Assembly (NCBI GenBank): GCA_964397855.1
Contig: CAYNKQ010000001.1
Span: 62,001 to 126,000 of the forward strand
Reading direction: 5' to 3'
DNA length: 64,000 bases
From: UBA7683 sp964397855
GTDB taxonomy: Bacteria; Patescibacteriota; Saccharimonadia; Saccharimonadales; UBA7683
The number at the start of each line of letters is the position of its first letter. Position 1 is the first letter of the stretch. The notes under the pieces were generated by a model. It was given only the letters and a program-made list of their open reading frames with translations, did not search any database and had not been told where the DNA came from. Shown in pieces: positions 7,805 to 15,504 of the stretch. The translations under genes and the position numbers were made by a program.

Positions 7805-8056
7805 ATGAAAAATGAATTTAGCATCGATGAGGCAAGGAAGATTGGCGAACAAATCGGAGTAGATTTTACTAAGTTTGATCTTGAGGAATTTCGCAAAGGA
7901 TTAGCGATTGAACTAGAGCACGGATCACACGACCCAGAAACTAACGTTACCAATAGCGATCCACTTTTAACCGGCAAAATTGCTTGGGCACATCTTAAAG
8001 AAATCCCTGACTACTACACTCGTCTTGAAAAGATGGAGTCCGAGGCTGGCAGTTAA
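7805..8056 (+). CDS. DUF5661-like small protein
   Basis: An 83-residue soluble protein. The order IGEQIGVDFTKFDLEEFRKG, then ELEHGSHDPETNVTNSDPLL, then TGKIAWAHLKEIPDYYTRL matches the DUF5661 family, common in Patescibacteria and phages; activity unknown. The acidic and His residues in the ELEHG segment are the family's most constant positions. It has its own leaderless promoter and is followed at once by a repeat with a terminator-like hairpin, so it forms a self-contained transcription unit. Confidence 0.75.
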   Translation: MKNEFSIDEARKIGEQIGVDFTKFDLEEFRKGLAIELEHGSHDPETNVTNSDPLLTGKIAWAHLKEIPDYYTRLEKMESEAGS

Positions 8057-8080
8057 TTAGCGCCGTTCTGAAACTATAAG

Positions 8081-8198
8081 ATCCTGCTTAATTACAGTTA
8101 TAACTTCCTCTATTGTTGTGAGCCAAGCTGGAATAGACGAAGTCAGAACTGGTAATTCGGTTCTGACTTTTTGTATACCCACAATAGAATTGAAACCG
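8081..8198 (+). repeat. Interspersed element copy 2, with terminator-like hairpin
   Basis: Reads CTGCTTAATTACAG, TTATAACTTCCTCTATTG, TTGTGAGCCAAGC and then a 12-bp stem built on AAGTCAGAAC (8140-8149) and GTTCTGACTT (8160-8169) with a T-run. It ends CCCACAATAGAATTGAAACC. The 3' end (ACAATAG) can pair back with CTATTGT near the start. It lies between two same-strand genes with near-identical promoters. Confidence 0.75.
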
Positions 8199-8215
8199 TT
8201 TAGAGCGTTGTGTCT

Positions 8216-8221
8216 TATACT
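8216..8221 (+). promoter_or_regulatory. -10 element for the leaderless hydrolase gene
   Basis: TATACT exactly 6 nt before the ATG at 8228, in the shared block ACTTAGGTCATG. Confidence 0.65.
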
Positions 8222-8227
8222 TAGGTC

Positions 8228-8821
8228 ATGAAACAGGTAGTCTTTATACACGGCGGAACAACATTTTATAAACACAAGGATTATCTTAATTATCTCCGCT
8301 CAAAACCTATTAACATCAGCCGTCTAACCATACAAAAATTTTGGCCTGATAGATTACAAGAAGATCTGGGAGATGACTTCCAAGTTTTAGCTCCTCGTAT
8401 GCCCAATGGCACTAATGCTAACTATGACGAGTGGGCCATATGGTTTGGGCGCATTGCAGAAGTGATTAATGACAACGTTATTTTAGTTGGCCATTCTTTG
8501 GGCGGCATATTTTTGGCGAAATATTTATCTGAACATGATTTTCCGAAGAAAATACGTGCTACATTACTTGTAGCCGCGCCTTACGAAGACGAGACCAATG
8601 AAGATCTGGCAAACTTCAAGATAACAGGTGGACTAGAAAAATTTGCCGAGCAAGGCGGAAATATAATCTTCTATCACGGCACGGACGACATTGTTCCTCT
8701 TAGCGAGTTGGAGCTGTACAAAAAATCCATTCCGAAAGCGGATACACACGTGCTTTCTGCTCAAGACCATTTCGTGAGGGAAGCATTCCCCGAAATCATT
8801 GAAGCAATAAAGAACATATAG
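8228..8821 (+). CDS. RBBP9/YdeN-type alpha/beta hydrolase
   Basis: A 197-residue cytosolic protein. VVFIHGGTTF is the first strand with the oxyanion turn, LVGHSLGGIFLAKYL holds the nucleophile Ser in GHSLGG, FYHGTDDIVPL carries the likely acidic residue and AQDHFVRE the catalytic His. Size and order match the RBBP9/YdeN serine hydrolases; natural substrates of bacterial members are mostly unknown. It is a single-gene unit between two copies of the interspersed repeat. Confidence 0.85.
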   Translation: MKQVVFIHGGTTFYKHKDYLNYLRSKPINISRLTIQKFWPDRLQEDLGDDFQVLAPRMPNGTNANYDEWAIWFGRIAEVINDNVILVGHSLGGIFLAKYLSEHDFPKKIRATLLVAAPYEDETNEDLANFKITGGLEKFAEQGGNIIFYHGTDDIVPLSELELYKKSIPKADTHVLSAQDHFVREAFPEIIEAIKNI

Positions 8822-8862
8822 AGTCGTCTCACAAATGTGCTACTTGTTCTAGTTAAATATTA

Positions 8863-8918
8863 GGTCCTGTTTAATCGCAGTTTTGACTTTTTGCATGTTC
8901 ACAACAAAACTGAGACCC
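8863..8918 (+). repeat. Interspersed element copy 3, internally deleted
   Basis: GTCCTGTTTAATCGCAG matches the head of copy 2, and TTGACTTTTTGCATG followed by TTCACAACAAAACTGAGACC matches its tail, but about 60 bases of the middle are missing. It lies directly after the hydrolase gene. Confidence 0.5.
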
Positions 8919-8954
8919 CCATCATCATCAATACAGCTTTAATATAATTTTATT

Positions 8955-9500
8955 ATGAGTACTGCAGAAAACTTACAAACAAACAATCCAGACGTGTTGC
9001 TTATTGAGCCTGATATTGAACGAGACGCCGCTCTTGGTGTTCAGTGGCTCAAGGGCGAACTAGGGCGATCAACACTTACTTCTATGGGCGTTTCCGACAA
9101 AGACAATAAGCCCACTACCCCTGAACACGAACGAGAGCGTGTCAGAGATTTCATCGAGGGGCAAGAACAGCTTAATTGGATGATTGAATATCAAGGTAGA
9201 GTTGTCGGTTCGGTGTGGGCAGAACTTAAGCAAGTCGGCAACGTACCAGCCCCTGCTATTCATATTATGATTGGCGATCCTAATGTACGAGGTAAGGGTG
9301 TCGGGTATGCGGCAACCAGCAAAGTAACGGAGTACTTGGAAAATCGAGGGTTTAAGTCTATTTACTCAAGGCACCTGATAAAAAATAGCGGCGCAAGTGG
9401 CTTACTGCAATCACTTGGCTTTACTAATTTCGGAGAGCCATACGATGATGATGACGGACTGGAATGGCAAAATGTAAAAAAGGAAGTCAAGGCCGAATAA
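8955..9500 (+). CDS. GNAT-family N-acetyltransferase
   Basis: A 181-residue protein. HIMIGDPNVRGKGVGYAA is the acetyl-CoA binding motif A (R/Q-x-x-G-x-G/A), and YSRHLIKNSGASGLLQSLGF is motif B with the usual 'N-x-x-x-x-L-x-x-x-G-F' end. It is a clear paralogue of the GNAT at 11453-11983: both have IHIMIG(D/N)P, YSRHL and DGL(E/A)WQN. TATAAT (8943-8948) lies exactly 6 nt before the ATG. Substrate unknown; antibiotic or amino-acid acetylation are both plausible for a gene of this setting. Confidence 0.85.
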   Translation: MSTAENLQTNNPDVLLIEPDIERDAALGVQWLKGELGRSTLTSMGVSDKDNKPTTPEHERERVRDFIEGQEQLNWMIEYQGRVVGSVWAELKQVGNVPAPAIHIMIGDPNVRGKGVGYAATSKVTEYLENRGFKSIYSRHLIKNSGASGLLQSLGFTNFGEPYDDDDGLEWQNVKKEVKAE

Positions 9501-9509
9501 CACTGCAGT

Positions 9510-9555
9510 CTGCCTTGATTACGGTTATAACTTGCTCTATCGTTGTGAGCCAAAC
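9510..9555 (+). repeat. Interspersed element copy 4
   Basis: TGCCTTGATTACGG followed by TTATAACTTGCTCTATCGTT and GTGAGCCAA repeats the head of copies 1 and 2. A possible tail (GGAGCCACGAAG, then TTTTCATACCCCAAACTTG) lies about 180 bases further on, and GC-rich hairpin-forming sequence fills the space between. No gene is seen between 9501 and 9874. Confidence 0.6.
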
Positions 9556-9779
9556 AAATGCAACTCACATCTGTGGGTTGTTTTCGTTTCTCTGGTGTTT
9601 GGTTCGGTTCGGTGACCTGAGATTGCGAAGGAATCTCGCAAGGTTACGATTCGATAGTCAAGTGCTCTCGCAGAAGCTCGCTTCGAGAAAGTACGCAGAG
9701 TATACTCGGGTAATCCAGTCGCCGGAGCCACGAAGATTACATCTGTTAATTTTCATACCCCAAACTTGACTTCCGAACT

Positions 9780-9804
9780 AATACCTCTGATGAGGTATTT
9801 TTTG
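9780..9804 (+). terminator. Intrinsic terminator
   Basis: AATACCTC, loop TGAT, GAGGTATT, then a run of T: a compact rho-independent terminator upstream of the nucleotidyltransferase gene. Confidence 0.75.
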
Positions 9805-9874
9805 TTATACTAACAACATGATAAGCAAGTAATTCATCCCAGATAAATAACAATTAACAAAGGAATGAATTATT

Positions 9875-10654
9875 ATGCGTGTAAAAACTAAATACGATGA
9901 CGTTAATAAAGTACTAGATCTTCTCACGGAGGGCTTAGTAGAGCTACTCGGAGATCAACTAGTCGGCTTATATTTAACAGGATCACTGACCTACAGTGAC
10001 TTCAATCGTGATAGCAGTGACATAGATTTTCTTGCAGTGCTTGAAACCGGACTTGCTGATAGCCAGTTTGAGAAAGTGAAAAAACTTCACGAAGCGATTG
10101 CCAATGAAGTACCTCATTGGTCTAAGAATCTTGAAGGCTCTTATATAACTCGAGGTATGTTAGGAAATATAGAGGTACCAGAGGAAAAACGTCCTTATGT
10201 AAACGGTGGCAAGGTTTCTTACTGTACCTATGGAAATGAATGGACTATCAATTTGTACGCCCTTCAAGAATGCGGACAGGTTATCTACGGGGCGGGGGTG
10301 CAGCCGTTATTGCCAATAGTAACAATTGAGCAAGTAAGAGAATCATCCAGGCAAGATTTACTAAAAGACTGGGCTCCTAAAGTAAATGATCCGAATGCTT
10401 TCACTCATTCAATGTATGACAGTGAACACTTAAAGAACTATGCAACGCTAACTATGTGCAGAATACTTTACAGAGCAAAGAATGATAACATCGCCTCAAA
10501 GAAAGTTGCTTCTAAATGGGTTAAAGAGACCTACCCTGAGTGGAAAGATCTGGTTGAACGGGCAGAAGATTGGATTCACGGCAAAGAGATGGGCAGTGAT
10601 ACCAAAGTGAGGAAGTTTATCGAGTTTACTCTAGAACAAGTTCAGAAAGATTAA
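9875..10654 (+). CDS. Aminoglycoside nucleotidyltransferase-like protein (AadA type)
   Basis: A 259-residue protein, the usual length for AadA-type enzymes. LTGSLTYSDFNRDSSDIDFL contains the nucleotidyltransferase signature GS-x(n)-D-x-D with both metal-binding Asp residues. The C-terminal half is helical and matches the DUF4111-type domain of streptomycin 3''-adenylyltransferases (GQVIYGAG, MCRILYRAKN, ASKKVASKWV). It would transfer AMP to an aminoglycoside hydroxyl or act on another substrate; resistance is not shown by sequence alone. Unlike its neighbours it has a leader with AAAGGAATG about 10 nt before the ATG and a TATACT near 9815, just after a terminator. Confidence 0.8.
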   Translation: MRVKTKYDDVNKVLDLLTEGLVELLGDQLVGLYLTGSLTYSDFNRDSSDIDFLAVLETGLADSQFEKVKKLHEAIANEVPHWSKNLEGSYITRGMLGNIEVPEEKRPYVNGGKVSYCTYGNEWTINLYALQECGQVIYGAGVQPLLPIVTIEQVRESSRQDLLKDWAPKVNDPNAFTHSMYDSEHLKNYATLTMCRILYRAKNDNIASKKVASKWVKETYPEWKDLVERAEDWIHGKEMGSDTKVRKFIEFTLEQVQKD

Positions 10655-10834
10655 AGCTATTTGACGTCACGTGGCGGGATAGTTGGACTATCTCGTCATA
10701 GTACTTAGTTCGTAATATGCTTGGCAGAGGGAGCCAGAGCCAGCAGTGAAATACAGTGATCGGTTCCCGTGACCTGTTCCTGATTCACTCCTGACTCAAG
10801 TCAAGAAGAGTGACTTTAATAAAATTGCTCAAAA

Positions 10835-11426
10835 ATGCTGGAACCATCTGAAAGGGTGGTTTTTGCATATTCACCCCTGGAAATAAGTTCTAGAGCCGAG
10901 CCGTTTCCTATTACAATGTTGCTGCCAGGCCAGGCCCCGCCATCGATATGCAGGGCAAAAAAGGCCGTAATTATCGATGATCCACATCGGATGCCGCCTA
11001 CCTTGAACACTGCAATAGGATTGGTCGAACAGTCGGAAGACGAGTTTAATGACCTTGGTGAAAGCATATTAGATCCGGTGCTTAAACAGCCGCAGCGACA
11101 ACATCATCTTAAAGTTCATTATCGATCAAAATACAACAAACTTTTTGAGCGATCGCGTGAGGCGATTTATAGCAACGATGGGATTGAACCGATCTTTGAA
11201 GCAAAGCTAGCTGATGGAGCGCCTATTGATATTCTCGATGGTTTGGGTGGAGAGCTAGACGATAATGGCTACGATAAGAACTTTTACAAAATTTGCGAAT
11301 CACCGAAGATTACTTGGCAAAAAAGATAGTAAAGCTGAATTCCGCATACTCTTTACAAGAGGTGATGATGAACGAATCCCAAAAGTACAGAAGGATAGTC
11401 AAGGAAGGCTAATTCACCGAATTTGA
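10835..11426 (+). pseudogene. Degraded, probably frameshifted coding remnant
   Basis: A frame at 10835-11329 reads poorly at first and more like a protein near its end (AIYSNDGIEPIFEAKLADGA). Just after its stop another frame continues with equally protein-like sequence (KAEFRILFTRGDDERIP) to a stop at 11424-11426. On the minus strand, 10816-10980 encodes a possible patatin-like tail (HIDGGAWPGSN). Mixed fragments in both strands with no ribosome binding site suggest decayed genes just before the NRPS locus, perhaps a scar of its insertion. Confidence 0.35.
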
Positions 11427-11452
11427 ATGTTTCAGGTTGCTACGTATATCCT

Positions 11453-11983
11453 CTATACAGCCAATACGATGTTTTGCCATGCGAGCCCGTCACTATCCTT
11501 ATAGGCAGCTCCGTCTTTCTTAAATCCGAGAGACTCATTTAATTTTGTTACAGCAATGTTGTCTGCGAGATGTCGAGAGTATACTGTTTTGAGTTTTAGC
11601 ACATCTCGAATATAGTTTATCGCTGATTGCATTGCCGATCTACCGATGCCTTTACCACGATAGTCGGGATTGCCTATCATGATGTGGATACTTGGGGATT
11701 TAACACCGTGATTTTCAAATAGCTCTATCCAGACGACGCCAATAGTTTTGCCGTCGGCCACGATAACACGAGTTATTTGCTTGCCGGAGTCCTCGAGATC
11801 GATAAATTCCTGCATAATGGCACGTTCACCTTCTAGGGTGGACGGTTCTATTTCGTTTTCTGAGTTGCCCATACTTAAGAGAGTGGCATGCCCTTCTGGG
11901 CGCGTAAACCAACTGTGTGCAAATGGGGTATCACGATCAACCTCCGGTTTTAGAAGTTGTATGTCGGTGTGCAGTGATTTCAT
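11453..11983 (-). CDS. GNAT-family N-acetyltransferase in the NRPS locus
   Basis: A 176-residue protein. SIHIMIGNPDYRGKGIGRSA is the acetyl-CoA motif and VYSRHLADNIAVTKLNESLG the motif B region. The start at 11983 is chosen because AGGAG lies just upstream; the longer frame would overlap the aminotransferase. It begins 7 bases after the aminotransferase stop, so the two are co-transcribed. By position it could acetylate diaminobutyrate (an EctA-like step) or the peptide, but its sequence is closer to the GNAT at 8955 than to EctA as I know it. Local duplication of the GNAT is likely. Confidence 0.82.
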   Translation of the reverse strand: MKSLHTDIQLLKPEVDRDTPFAHSWFTRPEGHATLLSMGNSENEIEPSTLEGERAIMQEFIDLEDSGKQITRVIVADGKTIGVVWIELFENHGVKSPSIHIMIGNPDYRGKGIGRSAMQSAINYIRDVLKLKTVYSRHLADNIAVTKLNESLGFKKDGAAYKDSDGLAWQNIVLAV

Positions 11984-11990
11984 GATTCTC

Positions 11991-13259
11991 CTATAGGCCT
12001 CGCTCGGCATAACGAGCTATAGCGTTCTCAAATTTTTCTATACCCTCGTGTAGTGTCTCGGTGTCTATATTCAGGGCAGGCATAAACTTAATAACCTCAT
12101 TGTTGGCACCAGATGTTTCAATAATGAGGTTATTTTCGAAGCACAGTTGCCGTATCTGGCTCGCAGTCTCACTACTCTGGAGCTCAATACCGTAGAATAA
12201 TCCTCGTCCTCGAACATCTACAAAAATATTTGGGTACTCCCGGAGTAGTGTCTCTAGTCTTTTGCGGACAATTAACTCTTTACTTTTAATTTCATGACTA
12301 AGATGGTCTGATCGCCAGTATGTCTCTAGGGCTTGTAGGGCGGTGATAAAAGCTAAGTTATTGCCACGAAAAGTGCCATTATGTTGACCTGGGCTCCATA
12401 TGTCAAGTTCTGGCTTAATGAGGAGCAGGGACATTGGTAAGCCGATCCCAGATATTGATTTTGATAACACAATTAAATCAGGGTGGATATCAGCGAATTC
12501 AAAACTGAAAAAATCTCCAGATCTACCGCAACCTGCTTGAATATCATCGATGATAAGTAAAATACTATGTTTAGTCGCTAGTGAGCGTAAATCTTTTAGC
12601 CAGTTGGCACTAGCAACGTTAACTCCACCTTCACCCTGAATGGTCTCGACTATGATGGCCGCTGGTTTATCTAGTCCACTGCTCGGGTCGTTCAGTAGTT
12701 TTTCGATGTAGGAAATACTGTCTAAGTCTTTGACGTAGCCTTCGTATGGCAAGAAGGCAACATCATTAAGCGGGATGCCTGAAGCATTGCGAAATGATTC
12801 GTTGGCTGTGGCAGAGAGCGCGCCCAAACTAACCCCGTGGAACGAGTGTGTAAATGCAATAACGTTGCTGCGTCCTGTGTTCAGTCGGGCGAGTTTCAGC
12901 GCGGCTTCGATAGCGTTCGCTCCGGTTGGTCCAGTAAACTGTATTTTATATGATAAACTGCGTGGTTCAAGTATAATATCTTCGAATCCTTGAATGAAGT
13001 TAACCTTTGCATTAGTTGCCATATCGAGAGAGTGTACGATGCCATCGGTACTAATATGGCTAACTAGTGCCTGAATTTGAGAATCCTCATTGTGTCCGTA
13101 GTTTAATGCGCCAGCACCACTAAAAAAGTCAATGTACTCCACACCATCTTCATCCAAAAGACGCGAACCTTTTGCTTTGTTAAAAACTGCTGGAAAGACA
13201 CGTACATAGCTGCGCACATTAGATTCGTATTTGTTTATAACGTCATGAATAGAGCTCAT
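11991..13259 (-). CDS. Class III aminotransferase, EctB/diaminobutyrate type
   Basis: A 422-residue PLP enzyme, the length of EctB. The N-terminal order (ESNVRSYVRVFPAVFNKAKG, then YIDFFSGAGALNYGHN) is typical of L-2,4-diaminobutyrate:2-oxoglutarate aminotransferases. IIDDIQAGCGRSG has the cofactor-binding Asp, VLSKSISGIGLP the Schiff-base Lys, and HNGTFRGNNLAF the conserved Thr. It would make L-2,4-diaminobutyrate (Dab) from aspartate semialdehyde. Neither an ectA-like nor an ectC gene follows, so Dab is probably made for the NRPS, whose second adenylation domain has a Dab-like pocket. TAATAT (complement of 13266-13271) lies 6 nt before the ATG. Confidence 0.88.
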   Translation of the reverse strand: MSSIHDVINKYESNVRSYVRVFPAVFNKAKGSRLLDEDGVEYIDFFSGAGALNYGHNEDSQIQALVSHISTDGIVHSLDMATNAKVNFIQGFEDIILEPRSLSYKIQFTGPTGANAIEAALKLARLNTGRSNVIAFTHSFHGVSLGALSATANESFRNASGIPLNDVAFLPYEGYVKDLDSISYIEKLLNDPSSGLDKPAAIIVETIQGEGGVNVASANWLKDLRSLATKHSILLIIDDIQAGCGRSGDFFSFEFADIHPDLIVLSKSISGIGLPMSLLLIKPELDIWSPGQHNGTFRGNNLAFITALQALETYWRSDHLSHEIKSKELIVRKRLETLLREYPNIFVDVRGRGLFYGIELQSSETASQIRQLCFENNLIIETSGANNEVIKFMPALNIDTETLHEGIEKFENAIARYAERGL

Positions 13260-13265
13260 GGCGCC

Positions 13266-13297
13266 ATATTAACATAAAAGGGTTTTTCCTCTATAAT
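13266..13297. promoter_or_regulatory. Divergent leaderless promoters of the NRPS locus
   Basis: Only 44 bases separate the two divergent genes. TAATAT on the minus strand (13266-13271) ends 6 nt before the aminotransferase ATG, and TATAAT on the plus strand (13292-13297) ends 6 nt before the oxidoreductase ATG. Both mRNAs would start at or next to the start codon. The short interval leaves room for one shared control site at most. Confidence 0.65.
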
Positions 13298-13303
13298 TAA
13301 GCC

Positions 13304-14722
13304 ATGTTGTACGATCACATTGTTATTGGTGGTGGTGCTATAGGCCTGGCGATTGCCTATCGGTTAAAGCGCGTGCGCAGCAACCAGTCTGTTTTGGTTC
13401 TTAATTCTAACGAGGATGCTACGGCATCATTGGCCTCTGGTGCAATGCTCGGTTGTTTTGGAGAGGTAACCAAGTATACTCTTTTAGACGAGGACGCAAA
13501 GCGTAAGTTTGAATTGATGTATGCAGCGCACAGGCAGTGGGAAGCCTGGCGTAAGGAAATAGAAGAGTCGGCAGGTAGAAGTATCGAGCATATACCAGGA
13601 AGCTATATCATCTTGAATGCACACGGTGGCTCCCTGGATGATGAAAATTACAATGCCATGATTGCGGCACTTGATAAATACAGAGAACCCTATGAACTCA
13701 AAGATCCAAAAGATATTCCGGGCCTCAATCCAAATAGTCTAGCGAGACCGCTACGCGCAATATACCTCCCCAATGAGGGTTCACTCTCCAGTAATCAATA
13801 CATAGAGGTTCTGACACTTGCCTGCGCGAATGTGGGTGTGGAGTTCTCGTCCATAAGCTCACTGGAATCGATCAACCGAAGAGAGGACGGTCAGTATCAG
13901 ACAACCTTTGATACTGACAATATGGTTCTGGCATCAAATGTGATTATTGCCACAGGTGCATATACCAACGAGGTAATCAAAAAGGTTACCCCTACCGTTA
14001 AGATGATGTCTGTTTTTTCGGGTAATGGAGTTGCCGCTGTAACTAAGCGTCAAATCGGCAAAGGCTTTAAGGCGACGGTACGAACTGCAAATCGCGCAGG
14101 ATCTTGCGGGCTTCATGTTGTACCCATGGGAGACGGCTATGAGTATATCGGTGCAACCAATGTGCTATATTCTCAGCCAGAGAGTCGTTTGACAATCGGG
14201 TTGTCGCACTTTTTGTCGCAATGTGCGATTGAACAGCTTGATTTAAACATTTACCATTCTTTTGTCGAAGCTTGGAGAGTCGGGAATCGACCCGTTTCTC
14301 TCGATACCATGCCACTTATCGGTAGGCTTGATCAGGGATTATATGTCGCGACGGGTACCTACAGGGATGGGCTACATTGCTCACCAACAATAGCTACGGA
14401 ACTTGTGAACTTGATCAATGGAGTGGATGCCGATCTTATTACGACTTTTGACCCTAAACGCTCGTTTGTCCAACTCATGTCAAAAAAAGAATCAATCGAT
14501 GAATTTGCCATGCAGGCTGTGTCGGGTGCGTATGAAAACTGGCACCGACCAACCTACTACATGGAAGATGATCTGGTCTATCAGGACGCGCGAAGGAAAG
14601 CTGTTGAAATTTACGATCGACTTGATACAGAAGTCGGTCTCCATCCGGATATCTTGATGCTTTTGGGGTCAAGTGAGAACACCATTAAGGATGTAGGTGC
14701 GTATTTGAGGAGCGTCCTATGA
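13304..14722 (+). CDS. FAD-dependent DAO-family oxidoreductase (ThiO/glycine-oxidase-like) with extra C-terminal domain
   Basis: A 472-residue protein. The N-terminus HIVIGGGAIGLAIAYRL is a Rossmann FAD site (GxGxxG), VIIATGAYTNEV is the second dinucleotide-contact strand and GLYVATGTYRDGLHCSP the C-terminal FAD motif of glycine oxidase/D-amino-acid oxidase relatives. The DAO part ends near residue 375; about 95 residues of helical sequence follow (SIDEFAMQAVSGAYENW onward) that I do not recognise. First gene of the NRPS operon; it overlaps the next gene by 4 bases (ATGA). It could oxidise an amino-acid precursor or a carrier-bound residue. Confidence 0.82.
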   Translation: MLYDHIVIGGGAIGLAIAYRLKRVRSNQSVLVLNSNEDATASLASGAMLGCFGEVTKYTLLDEDAKRKFELMYAAHRQWEAWRKEIEESAGRSIEHIPGSYIILNAHGGSLDDENYNAMIAALDKYREPYELKDPKDIPGLNPNSLARPLRAIYLPNEGSLSSNQYIEVLTLACANVGVEFSSISSLESINRREDGQYQTTFDTDNMVLASNVIIATGAYTNEVIKKVTPTVKMMSVFSGNGVAAVTKRQIGKGFKATVRTANRAGSCGLHVVPMGDGYEYIGATNVLYSQPESRLTIGLSHFLSQCAIEQLDLNIYHSFVEAWRVGNRPVSLDTMPLIGRLDQGLYVATGTYRDGLHCSPTIATELVNLINGVDADLITTFDPKRSFVQLMSKKESIDEFAMQAVSGAYENWHRPTYYMEDDLVYQDARRKAVEIYDRLDTEVGLHPDILMLLGSSENTIKDVGAYLRSVL

Positions 14723-15495
14723 GTTCAGAGAGAGATCTTATAAATTCGGGCGGTAAGGTAAGTCGTTGGCCCAAGAAGCCAACTGAGCGAAAAGAGGTAC
14801 TCGCGTATCTTGCGAGTAAGTTCATCTCTGACAGACCGTATGATGAAAATGAGGTTAACCAAATTCTAAAGCAGTGGCATACGTACGGGGATTGGGCGTC
14901 TTTGCGACGAGAGCTAGTCGGCTTTGGGTATGCAGTGCGAGATAAAAACGGTACTGAATACTGGTTTAGTACCGCCAGAAAAAAAACCGTTGAGAATATT
15001 CGAGATTTCAACCAAGATGCCGATACGGATCAAGTTCTGGATTTGCTAAAAGAATTTCAAAATCATTTAGCCCAAGTTGACAAGGAGAATGAAATTAGGA
15101 GTTTTTCGGGTGATAAGGACGCACGTCTATACCTTCAAAAAATGATTGATGATGTTGCCGAGATGAACGGTAGATTTCTCGTACTTGATATGAGCGGGGA
15201 ATTAGTTGGGTTTATTCAAGGAATCATCGATCCAAGGAACGATCAAGATAATGTTATGTACCAAACGACGCACAATGCTCAGATCGAGGGCTGGATTGGA
15301 TTAGTATACGTTAAAGAGAATATCCGAGGTGGTGGATATGGGAGAAAATTAATAGAGGCAATGAGGCAGTATTTTACTGAGAATGGCTGTACGACACTTC
15401 GTCTTATTGTTGCTCACGACAATGTGGATACGGTCAACTTCTACCACAAGTTTGGTTTTATTGATCGAGACATAGAGATGGCATTACCTCTATAG
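14719..15495 (+). CDS. DUF2087-GNAT fusion acetyltransferase
   Basis: A 258-residue two-domain protein. Residues about 12-80 (GKVSRWPKKPTERKEVLAYL through DENEVNQILKQWHTYGD and LRRELVGFGYAVRD) match the DUF2087 helical domain, which is often linked to regulators. Residues about 110-258 are a GNAT domain with LVYVKENIRGGGYGRKLIEA as acetyl-CoA motif and HDNVDTVNFYHKFGF as motif B. It sits in the NRPS operon between the oxidoreductase (4-base overlap) and NRPS1 (9 bases). It could acetylate the precursor or product, for tailoring or self-protection; inference from location. Confidence 0.8.
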   Translation: MSSERDLINSGGKVSRWPKKPTERKEVLAYLASKFISDRPYDENEVNQILKQWHTYGDWASLRRELVGFGYAVRDKNGTEYWFSTARKKTVENIRDFNQDADTDQVLDLLKEFQNHLAQVDKENEIRSFSGDKDARLYLQKMIDDVAEMNGRFLVLDMSGELVGFIQGIIDPRNDQDNVMYQTTHNAQIEGWIGLVYVKENIRGGGYGRKLIEAMRQYFTENGCTTLRLIVAHDNVDTVNFYHKFGFIDRDIEMALPL

Positions 15496-15504
15496 CGATT
15501 GTTT

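Noticed and set aside
7037..9555. Canonical integron attC sites between the cassette-like genes
   Set aside because: The repeats have no RYYYAAC/GTTRRRY boxes at matching ends, and no integrase is in the window; only the layout is similar.
11453..13259. Ectoine biosynthesis operon
   Set aside because: An EctB-like enzyme is present but no ectC follows, and the GNAT resembles the local paralogue more than EctA.
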